A stretch of 64,000 bases of DNA from Ciona intestinalis (GCF_000224145.3 NC_020172.2:191001-255000); one strand, 5' to 3'. Numbered from the stretch's first letter, positions 49,701-64,000 are shown. Translations and numbers: made by a program. Notes: generated by a model from the sequence alone, not told the origin.

Positions 49701-50800
49701 TAAACATACTTAATGCTTATTGTTTAAAAAAGGTTTTGTGTTTTAAGTAATGTCATCTCATGTGATAATTTTGCTTTCTATTGCAAATCAAGTTGTTGGG
49801 AGTTCCTTTATGGTGGTGCTACCTTTCTGTGGGGGTGTTTTATAGAGCATTTAATAGGCATTTACCTACATTTTTTTGTGATTGCATGCCATTGTATTTA
49901 TGTGCCTATATTTAGAAAATTTAGTGTAACATATTTATCCTTGCATGGCGGAGAAAAAACAGTTGTATAGCACAAGTGCTTAATTCATATATATTATATA
50001 CCTAATGCTCGATTAAATGACGACAAATGTAACTTTCTTGGAGATTATATTTTATGTATGGGTAACAATTTGGAGCAAAGACACATACACCCTTAATGTT
50101 GGCAGTGAGTCAGTAGAACTGATTGCTTGTGATATTTCATGTTCGGGATGTACCCATAACAGATGTAAAGCAAGATGTGTGTTAAATTTGTAAACACGGG
50201 GGTAAAAGTCATTTACACAACAACACATAATGACAAATAAAAGTTAATGATGATAGTGGGAAAGAATATATATTTAAAATAAGGGTGCTAGTGAAGAATT
50301 CCCCCCGCCTTATTTGCCAATCACCAACAGGTCCCTAATAAAACTACAGGTTGCAAACAGTTGGGCTCGGTTGCGGATATTTTAATTATTTCAGACAGAA
50401 ACGTCAGCGGCCACGTCCAATAGATGTCAAATGACCATACGAGTTTAACAAACCAACTATTGGACCGATACCTCAAATAGTTTTTGAGTTATCGAAATAA
50501 CCAAAATATCTGCAACTGTTTGCAACCGCGTGCAACCTGTAGTTTTATTAGGCACCCATCACTCACCCCTATAACCACTAACCCCCCAACCATCAACCTC
50601 TAACCACCAACCTCTAAAACTTTCCACCAGCCTATTCTGCTATGTACCGGAAGATTCTTTAGCGCCAAAATAAGCAATCTTTAACTTACCAGCACTCTGT
50701 TGAACTTCTCATCAATTTCTTTAGTTTCTGGCATGGGCAGTTTAAGGGGGGTATTGTGCGCCCGGTAATCATGCATGCGACTGCTTTCACTATTCCCCAT
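37777..50800 (-). CDS. FMNL: Formin-like protein (FMNL), diaphanous-related formin
   Basis: FMNL proteins nucleate and elongate actin filaments under Rho-GTPase control. The start [14 protein letters not shown] (ATG 50798-50800) has a myristoylation signal, and PLKLPMPE follows. The GBD/FH3 exons include 49050-49130, 47887-48042 ([16 protein letters not shown]), 47570-47660, 47200-47390, 45600-45740 ([20 protein letters not shown]), 45375-45547, 45035-45150 ([18 protein letters not shown]), 44190-44340 and a coiled coil at 43441-43542. The linker and FH1 exons are 42332-43045, 42060-42182 and 41850-42003 (polyproline). FH2 runs from 41318-41626 ([19 protein letters not shown]) through 40902-40972, 40753-40900, 40205-40450 ([20 protein letters not shown]), 39700-39832, 39300-39440 and 38897-39065. 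The DAD-containing end is at 38035-38215 and 37777-37881. The exon at 42332-43045 is unusual. Some small-exon borders are approximate. Confidence 0.95.
38769..38786. repeat. (CA)n microsatellite
   Basis: A short run of CA dinucleotides lies in an FMNL intron. Confidence 0.8.
42332..43045 (-). CDS. FMNL: Large extra FMNL exon between coiled coil and FH1 (238 codons)
   Basis: A 714-base open frame lies between the exon ending LSTLK and the exon starting TQVHTLSK. It is entered after ATGGATAG in phase 0 and can leave at CAG followed by GTCATC, also in phase 0, so it can be spliced in or skipped without changing frame. It encodes an acidic start ([20 protein letters not shown]), Ser-rich blocks, and Pro/Asn/Gln-rich sequence. 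Vertebrate FMNLs as I know them go from coiled coil to FH1 without such a block. The donor is weak, so alternative use is possible. A nested or retained intron-born frame is the alternative reading. Confidence 0.6.
50330..50555. mobile_element. MITE with ~25-bp inverted ends in the first FMNL intron region
   Basis: The left end ggtccctaataaaactacag and the right end ctgtagttttattaggcacc are inverted repeats that continue inward with gttgca. There is no open frame. A copy in the opposite orientation lies at 36400-36692. It is next to the first FMNL exon (50690-50800), on its intron side. Confidence 0.8.
50560..50632. repeat. Degenerate CCTCTAACCACCAA-type tandem repeat
   Basis: Successive imperfect units such as ccctataaccactaacc, ccccaaccatcaacctc and taaccaccaacctctaa follow the MITE. 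It is a low-complexity C/A-rich tract. Confidence 0.6.
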
Positions 50801-52203
50801 GACTTGATTGTGTTTTTACAAACTGCTAAATCTTTTCAGTATTTGAACATATCCAACTTCACACCACAGGTCCACAGCATATATACGTGTAAAAACAGTT
50901 CACACAACTTCAATATCTTAAAACAGCTGTAAGTAAATAATTAATGCATTTTGTATTATAGTTAATACCTAAAACATGTCTAACTAATACTTCTATTAAT
51001 ATAATTATTATTCCATCCTGTGAAACTTTTGGCAGACCAAAAACACCTCGAACAACGTAACTGCTTTCAAGTGAGTAATTGAATGAAGACACGCATACAC
51101 TTCCCTTGTCGATGATTGCCTCAAGGCCAAAATGACGCCGTTCATTTCAGAAGCCAATTATGTTACAGTACCCAGTTGAACATTTTCTTATCTAAAGCAT
51201 ATGAAACGATCGTTTTTGGTTGCATTTTATTTCTCCGCATATTACTAATAAATTAGGCAATACATCAGCACTCCATAGACGACAGGCCCACTGTTTATAA
51301 TCTTAGAATGACCATCAAACCGTGACTGAAACGATTTCTTCGGTCGACTAGTTCCTTTTCCCTACAGCAGTAACGGAATGTGCCACGGTCGGGATAATTG
51401 TAACGTTACCCACGTTCTTTACTAATGTTGATTAATATGAAAACACTGATTCAAGGTAAAAAAAACTTACACACTTTTAATACTTCATCTGTGCCGCACT
51501 TCTTGTTGTCACTTGTGCCAACCAAAATTCGTAATATTACGCATACTATTGGAACGAATACAGGCCATGCCAATATTTAAATTTATAATCTTCTATCTAT
51601 CAAAATATGATAAACGTAGCAGGTGAACACGGTTAAATTTGAGCGGCCTACATCACATAGTGTGGGAATTGGGACACTACCATTGTAAATAATGCGAGCA
51701 ACGAAGGCATAAATATTTAAACATAAACATAGGATAGTGAATAAATAATGCAAAACCGCCGTATATGGTCGTATTACTGAAATACGGTATAACTCAATGT
51801 AGTATTATCAAGCGGAGCTAATGCCTTTACGTTCGGTAATTATCAGATTGTTGCCAAGACGTCAGAATAAACAAGCTAAACAAACGTGACGTCACTAATG
51901 ATATAAAACATCTTAAGTAAAGTTATCAACAAAAGCTTAAGATGACTCCACTCCAACAGTGAATATATGCCATGAATCAAATCTATCGTCTGATTCGCTG
52001 TAGAAACGAGTGCTCTTGTAAAGTAAAGGGAATGTTTGTTCGCCGCAAACATGATTACATCATAATATGCTTGGTGTTGTTTGGGAGAAGGTGGATGCTG
52101 ACTAATCAAATCTAAGTGCGGACAGACTTTGCACATATATGAGAAATAAATGACACTTGGTGTTAAACGGTACTTGATATTAAACTGGCGAAACCGAACA
52201 CAG
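50801..52203. other. 5' flank of FMNL, no coding exon seen
   Basis: AT-rich sequence with scattered short frames (for example 51876-52220 on the minus strand) that lack domains or splice support. The first few hundred bases probably hold the FMNL promoter and 5' UTR, but no clear promoter element was found. Confidence 0.45.
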
Positions 52204-52207
52204 TTAA

Positions 52208-53052
52208 AGGGGCATACCAACGAAAAATCAAAATTTGTGTATTAATATGCTCAAATGTGACTTAAAGCTACCATCAAAGAATACGAAACAGCTTTAAAAA
52301 AATGAGTTTCAAAATCGCAAATTTAACCGCTGGAATAAAAAAATTGGCCGTGGCGCAATGCATGGCATTTCCCATAATAAAAATAATCACTCAACTTTGA
52401 TCGTTTCTGGTTTCTAAAATGCTGAGGAAAACTCAGATTGTATTTCTGATTTGGTATAATGAATGCTTCTTCTTCAAAACTATGTAAAAAAAATAGTAAA
52501 ACGTAGACTTTATTATGTTTTAATTTTTGATTGAACTTTATACATAATATGCTGACTCGACACTTTTTTCCTATTAGTTAATTTTTAGCACTTTTTGGTA
52601 TCAAAATGTTTATTATGTTTCACTAGTACTTACTATACTATTTTTTTATGAAAAAGTCAGTTTTTTGTGTTTAACGTAAAGTTTAAAAATATGCTGAGTC
52701 AGCATAATCTGGTATGTGTACCTAGGTTCAATCGAAAAATTAAAACATAATAAAGTAATGTTTGACATTTTATATAAATTTTTGAAGAAGCATTCGTTAT
52801 ACCAAATCAGAAATAAATTTGAAATTTCCGTAGTATATTTTAAAAACTCGAAACGATCAAAGATGAGTAAATTTTTTCTTATGGGGAAATCCCATGTATT
52901 GTCGAAACAGCCGATTTTTTTTACTCCGGCGGGTTTTTTTCAGCCGATTTATCAAAAGCCGTATCCCTTTGGCAAACTTTGATGTTATCTTTAGATTACA
53001 TTTGAGCATCTCTATCCACATACAAATTTTCATTTTTCGTTGGTATGCCCTT
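52208..53052. mobile_element. Giant foldback MITE with TTAA target duplication
   Basis: It begins AGGGGCATACCAACGAAAAA and ends with the complement ending GGTATGCCCTT, with TTAA at 52204-52207 and 53053-53056. The two arms, roughly 350-400 bases each, are inverted copies of one another: caactttgatcgtttctgg at about 52397 mirrors cgaaacgatcaaagatgag at about 52850. The whole element can fold into a long hairpin. TTAA duplication suggests mobilisation by a piggyBac-like transposase. The open frames inside are not genes. Confidence 0.88.
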
Positions 53053-53224
53053 TTAAATAACATATTCATATTAGTCTCAATGTGATTTATACATTGTTTC
53101 ATAACTTAAACATTTTAAAGACTTAAAACAAAAGTAAACAAATAAATAAAACGGAACGTACTTTGATTCGCGGCCAAGTGATTTCGGATCCTATAAGCTC
53201 TCCTCTGATACAATACACATTTGG

Positions 53225-53490
53225 CGGTATATAGTACAATGGGGGAAGATGGAACACTTAAGCACCTTTTGCCAAATATTTCCAAAATCAAAATTTAATA
53301 GATGACGGTTTTTGGGTAATACCACAAATTAGTACTATCATTCCTTTATTAATTGACCATAATTTAATAAAATATAATAAACACACGAGGAGTTATTTAG
53401 CAATCCGCACAACATGTGAAGTTTTACAAATTCGAAAACACACAGGATAAGATGGGACAGTTTAAAATCATTGTTAATTTTGATTATTAA
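53225..53490 (+). mobile_element. MITE copy (type C), first of a tandem pair
   Basis: It begins tagtacaatgggggaagatgg and ends near ggataagatgggacagttt, as does the copy at 34148-34400. It is followed within about 20 bases by a second, nearly identical copy in the same orientation. Confidence 0.8.
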
Positions 53491-53509
53491 GTGTATTTAT
53501 AAACAGGAA

Positions 53510-53780
53510 TATATAGTACAATAGGGGAAGATGGACACTTAAGCACATATTGCCAAATATTTCCAAAATCAAAACAGATGACGGTTTTTGAGTAATACCA
53601 CGAATTAGTACTATCATTCCTTTATTATTTGACAACAATTTAATAAAATATAATAAAACACACGAGGAGTTATTTAGCGATCCGCACAACAGGTGAAATT
53701 TTACAAATTCGAAAACACACAGGATATAAGATGGGACAGTTTAAAATCATTGTTAATTTTGATTAATAAGTGTATTTATA
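53510..53780 (+). mobile_element. MITE copy (type C), second of a tandem pair
   Basis: It begins tagtacaataggggaagatgg and repeats the blocks of the preceding copy with few differences, including aggagttatttagcgatcc and gatgggacagtttaaaatc. Confidence 0.8.
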
Positions 53781-53833
53781 AATAGCAATATACGGAAATA
53801 ACACGAAATAATACTGTACGCTTTGAAATTTAA

Positions 53834-54350
53834 AGGGCCTAAACACACCCCACGTCACTTTTATTTTTTAAGGTAAATTCATAAAGCGACCGTTTTATTG
53901 ATTCCAAAAATACTTTGCTTATTAAATTTGGTCCAGTATACGCGGAGATATTCGTCCTCAAACAGTGATCTCTAGCGCTATCTTTTTTTTACTACGAGCT
54001 CCGTGATTGTGACGTAGGAACGTACTAGTCACGTGACTGATTCATTCGTAAAAGCGAAACCTGCGTTTTTTTTTTGTTCTCTCGTTTTTCGCTGAAAACA
54101 CTGCCTCTCGCCTTTCTGAATGAGAGCGGCCACGCTTCAACAATTTTGTGACGTGTTTGTCACGTGGGTAGTACACTTCTCAATTTTTTTCGCCACGCAA
54201 CTTTCAAATCATTTTTTTGAATTTCACGGTGTTTGAGCTGGAATATCTTTGGTTATACAGAACCGATTAAAACAAGTAAGGTGTCGTTGGAATTAGAAAA
54301 ACACACTCTATCGATTAAAGCGAAGTACATTTGGGGTGTGTTTAGGCCCT
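53834..54350. mobile_element. 517-bp MITE with perfect 19-bp ends and TTAA duplication
   Basis: The ends AGGGCCTAAACACACCCCA and its exact complement are flanked by TTAA (53830-53833 and 54351-54354). The interior is non-coding and contains CACGTGAC and CACGTGGG sites. The exact ends and target duplication mark a clean piggyBac-type insertion. Confidence 0.93.
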
Positions 54351-54542
54351 TTAAGTCTAAACATTCTTTTTCTTGCCCTACTGCTATAGTTTTAACGTGT
54401 TACCTATACGTTCGAACATCAATGGTTAAATATTGTATCTTACAAATGTATATGAACTTGTAATAACAGTAAATTGATTATAACTATTGATAAAGTTTTT
54501 ATTTTTGCTACAAATTGGGTATTACTACCAACGCTTATAGAT

Positions 54543-55140
54543 AGGTAGGATGGGGGAAGATGGGACACTTTGTCAGACGAGACTTTTTTTTAATTTTTTT
54601 TTCTACGGACCCTTATTCAATGGTAACCAGGAAAATTACAGAATTATTCGACAGTAATATCACGACTTTATAAAACGCGCTTTAAAGCTAATTACTGTTT
54701 TAAAATATTTTTTAAAAAATGGCTAAAATAGAAACAGTAGATTTTAAACAGTCAAAAAACTGCGAAATAGTAAGGTGCTAATTTTGAAATGTCGCAAAAA
54801 TAATACTAAAGCCGATGAAATTTTGTAGTTTGCGAGTGTGAACGATTAAACTAGTTTCATATATTTATAAAACAACCTTGAATATTTCGTACAGTTTGAT
54901 TTTGTCTCATAAAACCAGTTTTAGTTTTGTAAAAAAAAAGAGATATATGCATAAGGAATTCGACAGGGGTCAAACTAATTTTAATTTGAGATAAAAACAA
55001 CAAAAAATATCGGTTTAAAGTTATATATATATATATACAAAGTTTACATGGCAAAGAAACTAGCACAGCCGGTTAAACTCGGTAGGTTAACTACAAGTTG
55101 CAGAATGCTGCTATAATGTGAATGTAAATATTCCATTATA
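54543..55140 (+). mobile_element. MITE copy (type B, long form)
   Basis: It begins taggatgggggaagatggg, then acactttgtcagacgagac and tacggaccc. The later blocks gcgagtgtgaacgattaaac and actagcacagccggttaaac match the copy at 21890-22345. The right terminus is not clear. Confidence 0.7.
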
Positions 55141-55269
55141 AAGTAATTTATAAAGAACATTTGTAAATACGTGTTGTGTTATAAACTTACACTGACGAAT
55201 AATATTGTTATCGTTTAAAATGTGTTTTATGTTTCATAAAAACACCCAAGAACTGTTCTATGTTAGAAG

Positions 55270-55522
55270 TTATTATTATAGTAGGGTGGGGTGTGACGGG
55301 ACTCGAGATGAGACGAGAAAAACTGCCAAAATGTTGTTGTTTAAATCATCAATCCAGCTTTGTTTTTTAGGTAAAACTGATATATGCCCAAGAGAAAATA
55401 AGTAGAAGTCAACTTGTCTTAAAGTAGGGATTTAAAATTCGGGGTTTTACCCAAAAACCGTCATGTGATTTAATTTTGGAAATATTGGGCAATATGTGCT
55501 CAAGTGTCCCATCTTCCCCCAT
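55270..55522. mobile_element. MITE copy (mixed type A/C)
   Basis: The left end is tagtagggtggggtgtgacgg and the right end is aagtgtcccatcttcccccat. The right part, aaaaaccgtcatgtgattt then ggaaatattgggcaatatg, is a reversed type C end. Confidence 0.65.
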
Positions 55523-55562
55523 ACACCCCTGCAAATTTCGCTACACCCCTGCAAATTTCGCT
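55523..55562. repeat. Exact 20-bp tandem duplication
   Basis: The unit acacccctgcaaatttcgct occurs twice head to tail at the edge of a MITE. Confidence 0.9.
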
Positions 55563-55739
55563 AAGTTATAACGAGTTGCAGAATACTATTAATAGAAAAT
55601 CTTAAAATTTTGTCCGTCTGACCCACAGAAAAAAAAGATTGCGCAACTGCCCAAAAGCTTGGCGCCCTCTAAATAGCATAGAGGGCGCTAGGCTAAAATA
55701 AAAAACGGGAACGACTCGCGAAAGAAAGAGAGAGACATT

Positions 55740-56940
55740 CCCTTTTTGTCGGCGTGGTGGAAGGAGCTCAGAGTGCCTTCAGCCATGTCACAAAAACAAT
55801 TGTATATTCACGCGTACTGCAAAAAAATATAAAACCCAGCCAGCTGTCAGCAAGGCCGAACTGTTTGTGGATACGAACAAAGGAACATCTAAAGCGAGAA
55901 ATCATTGTTAATATAATTAAGAAAGAAAATGTCCCGCTATCTTCAATATTAGGAATAGCAGAAAGAAAAGGAAACCTTATTGACATTACGTGTAAAAATA
56001 GAGAACAGGCCCAATATTTACAGGAAAAACTCTGTAAAAACGATGCCTTTAAAACAGCTCACTTATATCAAAGTGAAACAACGCTGGTTAACCTATCGTG
56101 GGTCCCAATACCGATGAGCCATGAAGACATAAAAGAAGAATTAAAGAAGTACGGGCAGGTAATCAAAATCATCGGAAGAATAGATAAAGACGGTCCACTG
56201 ACTGGTCGCCGAGCAGCGATTATGAAAAACGAGAATTTGGAAAAAAATCCAATCCCCAGCTATTTGTGGATCAAAGGAGAAGAGCTTTATGTCACCTATA
56301 AAGGGCAAGAAATAACCTGCAAATACTGTGGTGAAGTAGGTCACAAGCAAGCGAATTGCCAAACTAAAACAAAAGACTATCCGCAGCTGCTGGCAGCGTC
56401 TGGAGTGCCTAAAGCAAACGGCGAGATCAACAAAACGCCGAAACATACCGAGGAGCTGCAACATATTGCCCAAGGTAGTATGACATCCACGCCTGTTAAA
56501 AATACAAAATTGATAACTCTCAAAAATGCACATCCTACAAGAACGTAAGCGAAGTCAGAATAGAAAATGAAAATTTGGAAATCCTTACTCAAGCAGCAGG
56601 CAAACGCGCCGTTAGAAGCCCACTGGAACTAGAGGGAGAACCGGACCCAAAAAGTATGAGTATGTGCTTGGAAGGTTTCCCAGTATCGTGTATTTCATGC
56701 AAAAAGGAAGGGCTGACATATGAATGCAGCAATAAATTCTACTGTTGGTCCTGCAAAAAGGAACAAAGAGTTGTGGAACCTTGCTGCGAGGAAAACATCC
56801 GATTCGTGGTGGACGAGAACTGAGAAGAATGCCTTGCTGCAAGAAATTTATGCCGGTGTCGCAAAAAAATTGTTCCCCGAAAAAATCGTTCTCATTTTAC
56901 AAACTGCGCATGCGCATGAAGTTGTGGTCACGTGATTGCC
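55740..56940 (+). mobile_element. LINE ORF1 region (nucleic-acid-binding protein, CCHC knuckle)
   Basis: A 264-codon frame (55754-56548) contains a globular RNA-binding-like part (TTLVNLSWVPIPMSHEDIKE, KKYGQVIKIIGRI) and a zinc knuckle, CKYCGEVGHKQANC (C-x2-C-x4-H-x4-C). The coding sense then continues in another frame (from about 56530, NLEILTQAAGKRAV) to a Cys-rich segment (CISC...CWSC) that stops near 56823, so the frame shifts once near 56.54 kb. This layout fits ORF1 of a non-LTR retrotransposon. It is in the same orientation as the reverse-transcriptase remnant at 57364-58980. Confidence 0.75.
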
Positions 56941-57313
56941 ATTTTTCACAACATCGATGAAATATTTATTCCGCTTGCAAGATACACTTCATTTCATATG
57001 TGCAAAATGTTGTCAGGAATACCTATATTTATGTTTTTTCGTTGTTAACGTATTGAGTGTCATGGTATTCTCGCACTGCGGTAGATGTGAGATTTAGTTG
57101 GAGGTATAGGCACAGATTTCAGATTTTACGAGTGGTCTTTCTCATATGTGGTATAAGTCAGTAAGCTTTTTATTAGACCAAAACACTTATATTCCACCCC
57201 CGAACCTTACAATTAAACCCAAAATCCAATCCAGGCACAACTAAACCAATAAACAAACAACTAAATCAACTGTTAACAAATTGAAAAGAAAATTGATGAT
57301 TAATTAACAGTAT

Positions 57314-57363
57314 NNNNNNNNNNNNNNNNNNNNNNNNNNNNNNNNNNNNNNNNNNNNNNNNNN
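57314..57363. other. Assembly gap (50 N)
   Basis: Exactly fifty Ns lie between the LINE ORF1 part and the reverse-transcriptase part. The round number suggests a placeholder of unknown true length. Confidence 0.99.
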
Positions 57364-58980
57364 CTGGCTACAGCAATTAGACAAAATACTGAAATCGGCG
57401 GCTACGAAGTTAAGAACAAATTATATAAAGTCTCGCTACTCGCAGATGATACAATGTGTTTTATAGACGATACACATTCAAGCATATCAGCGTTGTTAGC
57501 CGAACTGGAGAGATTCGGTAAGGCTTCCGGCTGCATGATAAACAAATCGAAGACGATCGCGTGCCGCTTATAGGACTACAAACCGATAATGATACAAACG
57601 CATTAGGGTTGAATTGGACGCAAACAAGTTTCAAATATCTCGGAATAAATATACCAATAGACCTAAATGAACCACGCATGCTAGAAATGAACTTCCAACC
57701 ACTGACCGCAAAAATAACAAGCACTTTAAATCTTTGGTCGTCTAGGTCCCTGACCATGTTGGGAAAGTAACAGTGATTAAATCTCTATAGTTATCCCGTT
57801 ACTGTCTTACAAACTTTCCGTCATTCCGATAGAGTTACCAAACAAACTGATAAAAGAAATAACGAGGAAATGTTTCGTCTTTCTTTGGGGTCCGCGATGG
57901 GAGCGGGTGACCAGGACGCAAATGTATCAGTCCATAAAAAAAGGCGGCATTGATATGATTGATATCAATATTATGCAGTAGCGCTACGCGTGCGATGGCT
58001 GCACAAAATAGTCAACAAAAACTATACAGCACCGTGGAAACTACTCGAGCAAAGTATATTCCCCAAGTCGCACTTATATATGGCCGTGCGATCGGAATTA
58101 CCGACAAATAACGCAATGATAAAAAACTTGGTACCTTTGGCTATTAGAAACTCCCTACCTGACTTTCGTAAGTATCTAATTCCAATTCTGAAACCAGGAT
58201 CAAATCTTGACGAACCGCTATGATGGTTAAACAAAAAGATTTAAACGCAAAGCCTTTTTCATAAACAATTGGATAAAAGCCGGAATAACGGAATATCGGC
58301 ACATTCTGAACGAAAACGGAGAATACCAGTCGTACAACGCCCTCTGCCGAAAATATAACCTGCGCTCAAATTCTAAAGACTTTCTAATTTTTAACTCCTT
58401 GATATTTGCAATTCCAAAATCTCTCGAAACGAAAGAACACTAAGAGTCACTCGAACAACAAAGTACCTTTACCGAAACAGTAGAAACCTTTATACTAAAA
58501 TACACCGAAACTAATAAAATATTATACAGCGAGCTCAAAAACCGCATCGTCGTACAAAATAAAAATAAACCCCGTTGGAACCAGGAGTTAGGATAACTTC
58601 TACTGAAAGATGATTGTTGGGAGAACGTATACATAAATGCGTATAAAGCAACTATTGAACCGAAACTAAGATCATTCCAAATAAAACTAAACCTCAGAGC
58701 CTGCGTAACAAATAACATCTTGAACAAATTCGAAATAGTTCAATCTGATCGGTGTAACTTTTGTAACGATGCAAAAGAAACGCTGGTGCACTTGTTTTGT
58801 GACTGTTTAGCTACAGTTGATTTCTGGGAGGAATGTACAAGTTGGATATGCGCAAAAATGCGAATAAACCTTGAATTAAACAAACAAGTCAAATTATTTG
58901 GTATTCCGGATGCGCCACCCCTCTTAAACTGCATATTATTTTGTATTCGTTTCATATTGTACCCGCTGGGGTCTAGTTAG
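57364..58980 (+). mobile_element. LINE ORF2 remnant: reverse transcriptase and C-terminal zinc finger
   Basis: The sequence opens with YKVSLLADDTMCFIDD, which carries the reverse-transcriptase ADD catalytic pair. It continues with GKASGCMINKSKT, FKYLGINIPID, LWSSRSLTMLGK, and then CNFCNDAKETLVHLFCDC, the CCHC-like finger common at the C-terminus of L1/Tx1-group LINE proteins. Several stops and frame changes show that it is dead. The upstream endonuclease and first reverse-transcriptase motifs are absent or inside the gap. Element end is near 58980, without a clear poly(A) tail. The clade (L1/Tx1-like) is a judgement from motif spacing. Confidence 0.8.
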
Positions 58981-60128
58981 TATAGTGTGCACATTTTAGG
59001 TTGGTGGCACCAGTAGAAGGTATCGAAAATGGCCGCTATAATATCTGTATTCTAGGATCACCTTGGTGTCGCGAAGATACAGTTATTACCTATTTCTGTA
59101 AATTTACTTTGTTTACCAAAGTGATTTGTATAACCTACCTGTAAAGTAGTGTACATATCCACCCCCATAAAATATCTTAGTAAGCTTGGTTGTATTCTTG
59201 ATAAACGAAACATCCATTTTATCAGTAATTAATTTTTTCCAATCTGTGTTGCGTTCAAACTTTGATACGTGTAAAGAAAGCGCAACTTTTGTAAATTCCG
59301 GGGCAAAGTTTCAGTTCTACTTCTGAGTTAATCAATAAATTAAAGCAAAGCTACTGCTGGTTGAGAAAGCTGGTAGTACACCAGAACTAGGTAAAATAGT
59401 TAGAAAGTAATATTGATTAAGTATTCTTCACAGCTTTAAAATTGATTAAGGACTCAAAATCATATGGTATCATTTATTTAGAATCATCTAAGATTAAGCG
59501 GGACATGCGAATAAAACAAACGTCATTCATAACACAGGTCCAGGCTACCAGCAGTATGCCGTCGGGTGTATTGAATATCAAACACACTGCTGCTGAATAT
59601 GCCTTCTACTAAGTCTACAAGCATCAGGTGAGCGCAAAATTATCCATTTTAAAAATGCACATAAAATGGTTTAGTTTGTGCATTGAAAAAAAGCTTGACA
59701 TTGAAACAGATGCACATTACTTTCATAGTAGAATTGGAAATTACTGGAATGTGGTTTCTTTGGATTTTATAACATGCACTTTCACAAAATACAATGACAA
59801 CAAATATATCCGTTACACAAGGGGTGGGGAAACGTTTAGTGACTTTTTGTGCTGTTAGTGCTTAACATTATTAAGGCAAATACACAATATCTTTATTAAT
59901 TAAAGGTTACATCAGACCACACAAGAATTATCCATGTCGGAAAATAAGGTTACAATGTTGTCGGTTGTTCCGTAGTAACCACATGTGTAGAAATCCTGCC
60001 ATCTGTTTGAGTAATTGAGTTCAAGTCATGCAGAATACGTTTCCAACATTGTAAATATTAATTTGTTGGGGAGTATGAAAGCATGCGTCCAATGTTAAGT
60101 CAATTGCTAGACTCCAGTTAAAATTTCT
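58981..60128. other. Non-coding interval and RhoA 3' UTR
   Basis: No supported exon lies here; the 76-codon frame at 59628-59858 has no domain. TTTATT at 59892-59897 reads AATAAA on the minus strand, about 235 bases after the RhoA stop. It is the likely poly(A) signal. Confidence 0.55.

Positions 60129-64000
<3,872 letters not shown>

Noticed and set aside
50560-50632. Internal telomere-like repeat
   Set aside because: The C/A-rich units are irregular and do not match TTAGGG/CCCTAA; it is called only low-complexity.
59628-59858. 76-codon plus frame
   Set aside because: No domain, no splice signals and AT-driven composition between a dead LINE and the RhoA 3' end.

Overview
This window is nuclear DNA of a compact, AT-rich animal genome. 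It is very probably from an ascidian tunicate, most likely Ciona. This is inferred from four things: chordate-type gene families including a true connexin, many introns of a few dozen to a few hundred bases with GT-AG borders, abundant short MITE and tRNA-derived SINE copies in introns, and several coding exons that start right at a splice acceptor. No species was confirmed by search.

Layout from left to right. A minus-strand amphiphysin/BIN gene (start 6170, running off the left edge) has a clear N-BAR domain and an unusual His/Asp-rich tail with a tandem repeat. It is divergent from a two-exon plus-strand choline-transporter-like gene (SLC44A1-like, 7305-9481). That gene converges on a many-exon minus-strand VPS52 gene (10120-16995), a GARP/EARP tether subunit. 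A repeat-rich stretch (17.0-21.5 kb) holds a tiny secreted Tyr/Arg repeat peptide gene (19517-19669, minus) and two related copies of an unrecognised short coding sequence. Next come a minus-strand WSC-domain sulfotransferase (21495-24957), a ten-exon minus-strand connexin with a giant cytoplasmic loop (26740-31730), and a five-exon plus-strand DXD glycosyltransferase (33531-37289). The last converges on a long minus-strand FMNL formin gene (37777-50800). The 50.8-60.1 kb interval is mostly transposable elements: TTAA-flanked MITEs, a giant foldback element, tandem MITE copies, and a broken LINE next to an assembly gap. A four-exon minus-strand RhoA gene (60129-62828) ends the window.

There is no operon-like cooperation. 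The genes loosely cover Golgi/endosome traffic and glycan modification (VPS52, sulfotransferase, glycosyltransferase), membrane and cell contact (BAR protein, SLC44, connexin) and actin control (FMNL, RhoA).

For the connexin, the sulfotransferase, the glycosyltransferase, RhoA and SLC44A1, the exon phases I worked out join without a break and give proteins of 639, 442, 388, 193 and 706 residues.

The most novel signal is the small peptide gene at 19.5 kb. It has a signal peptide followed by a period-six Tyr-Arg-Arg-Arg-aromatic-aromatic repeat whose codons have diverged while the residues stayed constant. Cutting at the RRR sites would give tri-aromatic peptides such as FYY and YFY, the shape expected of a gene-encoded precursor for tunichrome-like DOPA peptides. 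That link is a hypothesis.
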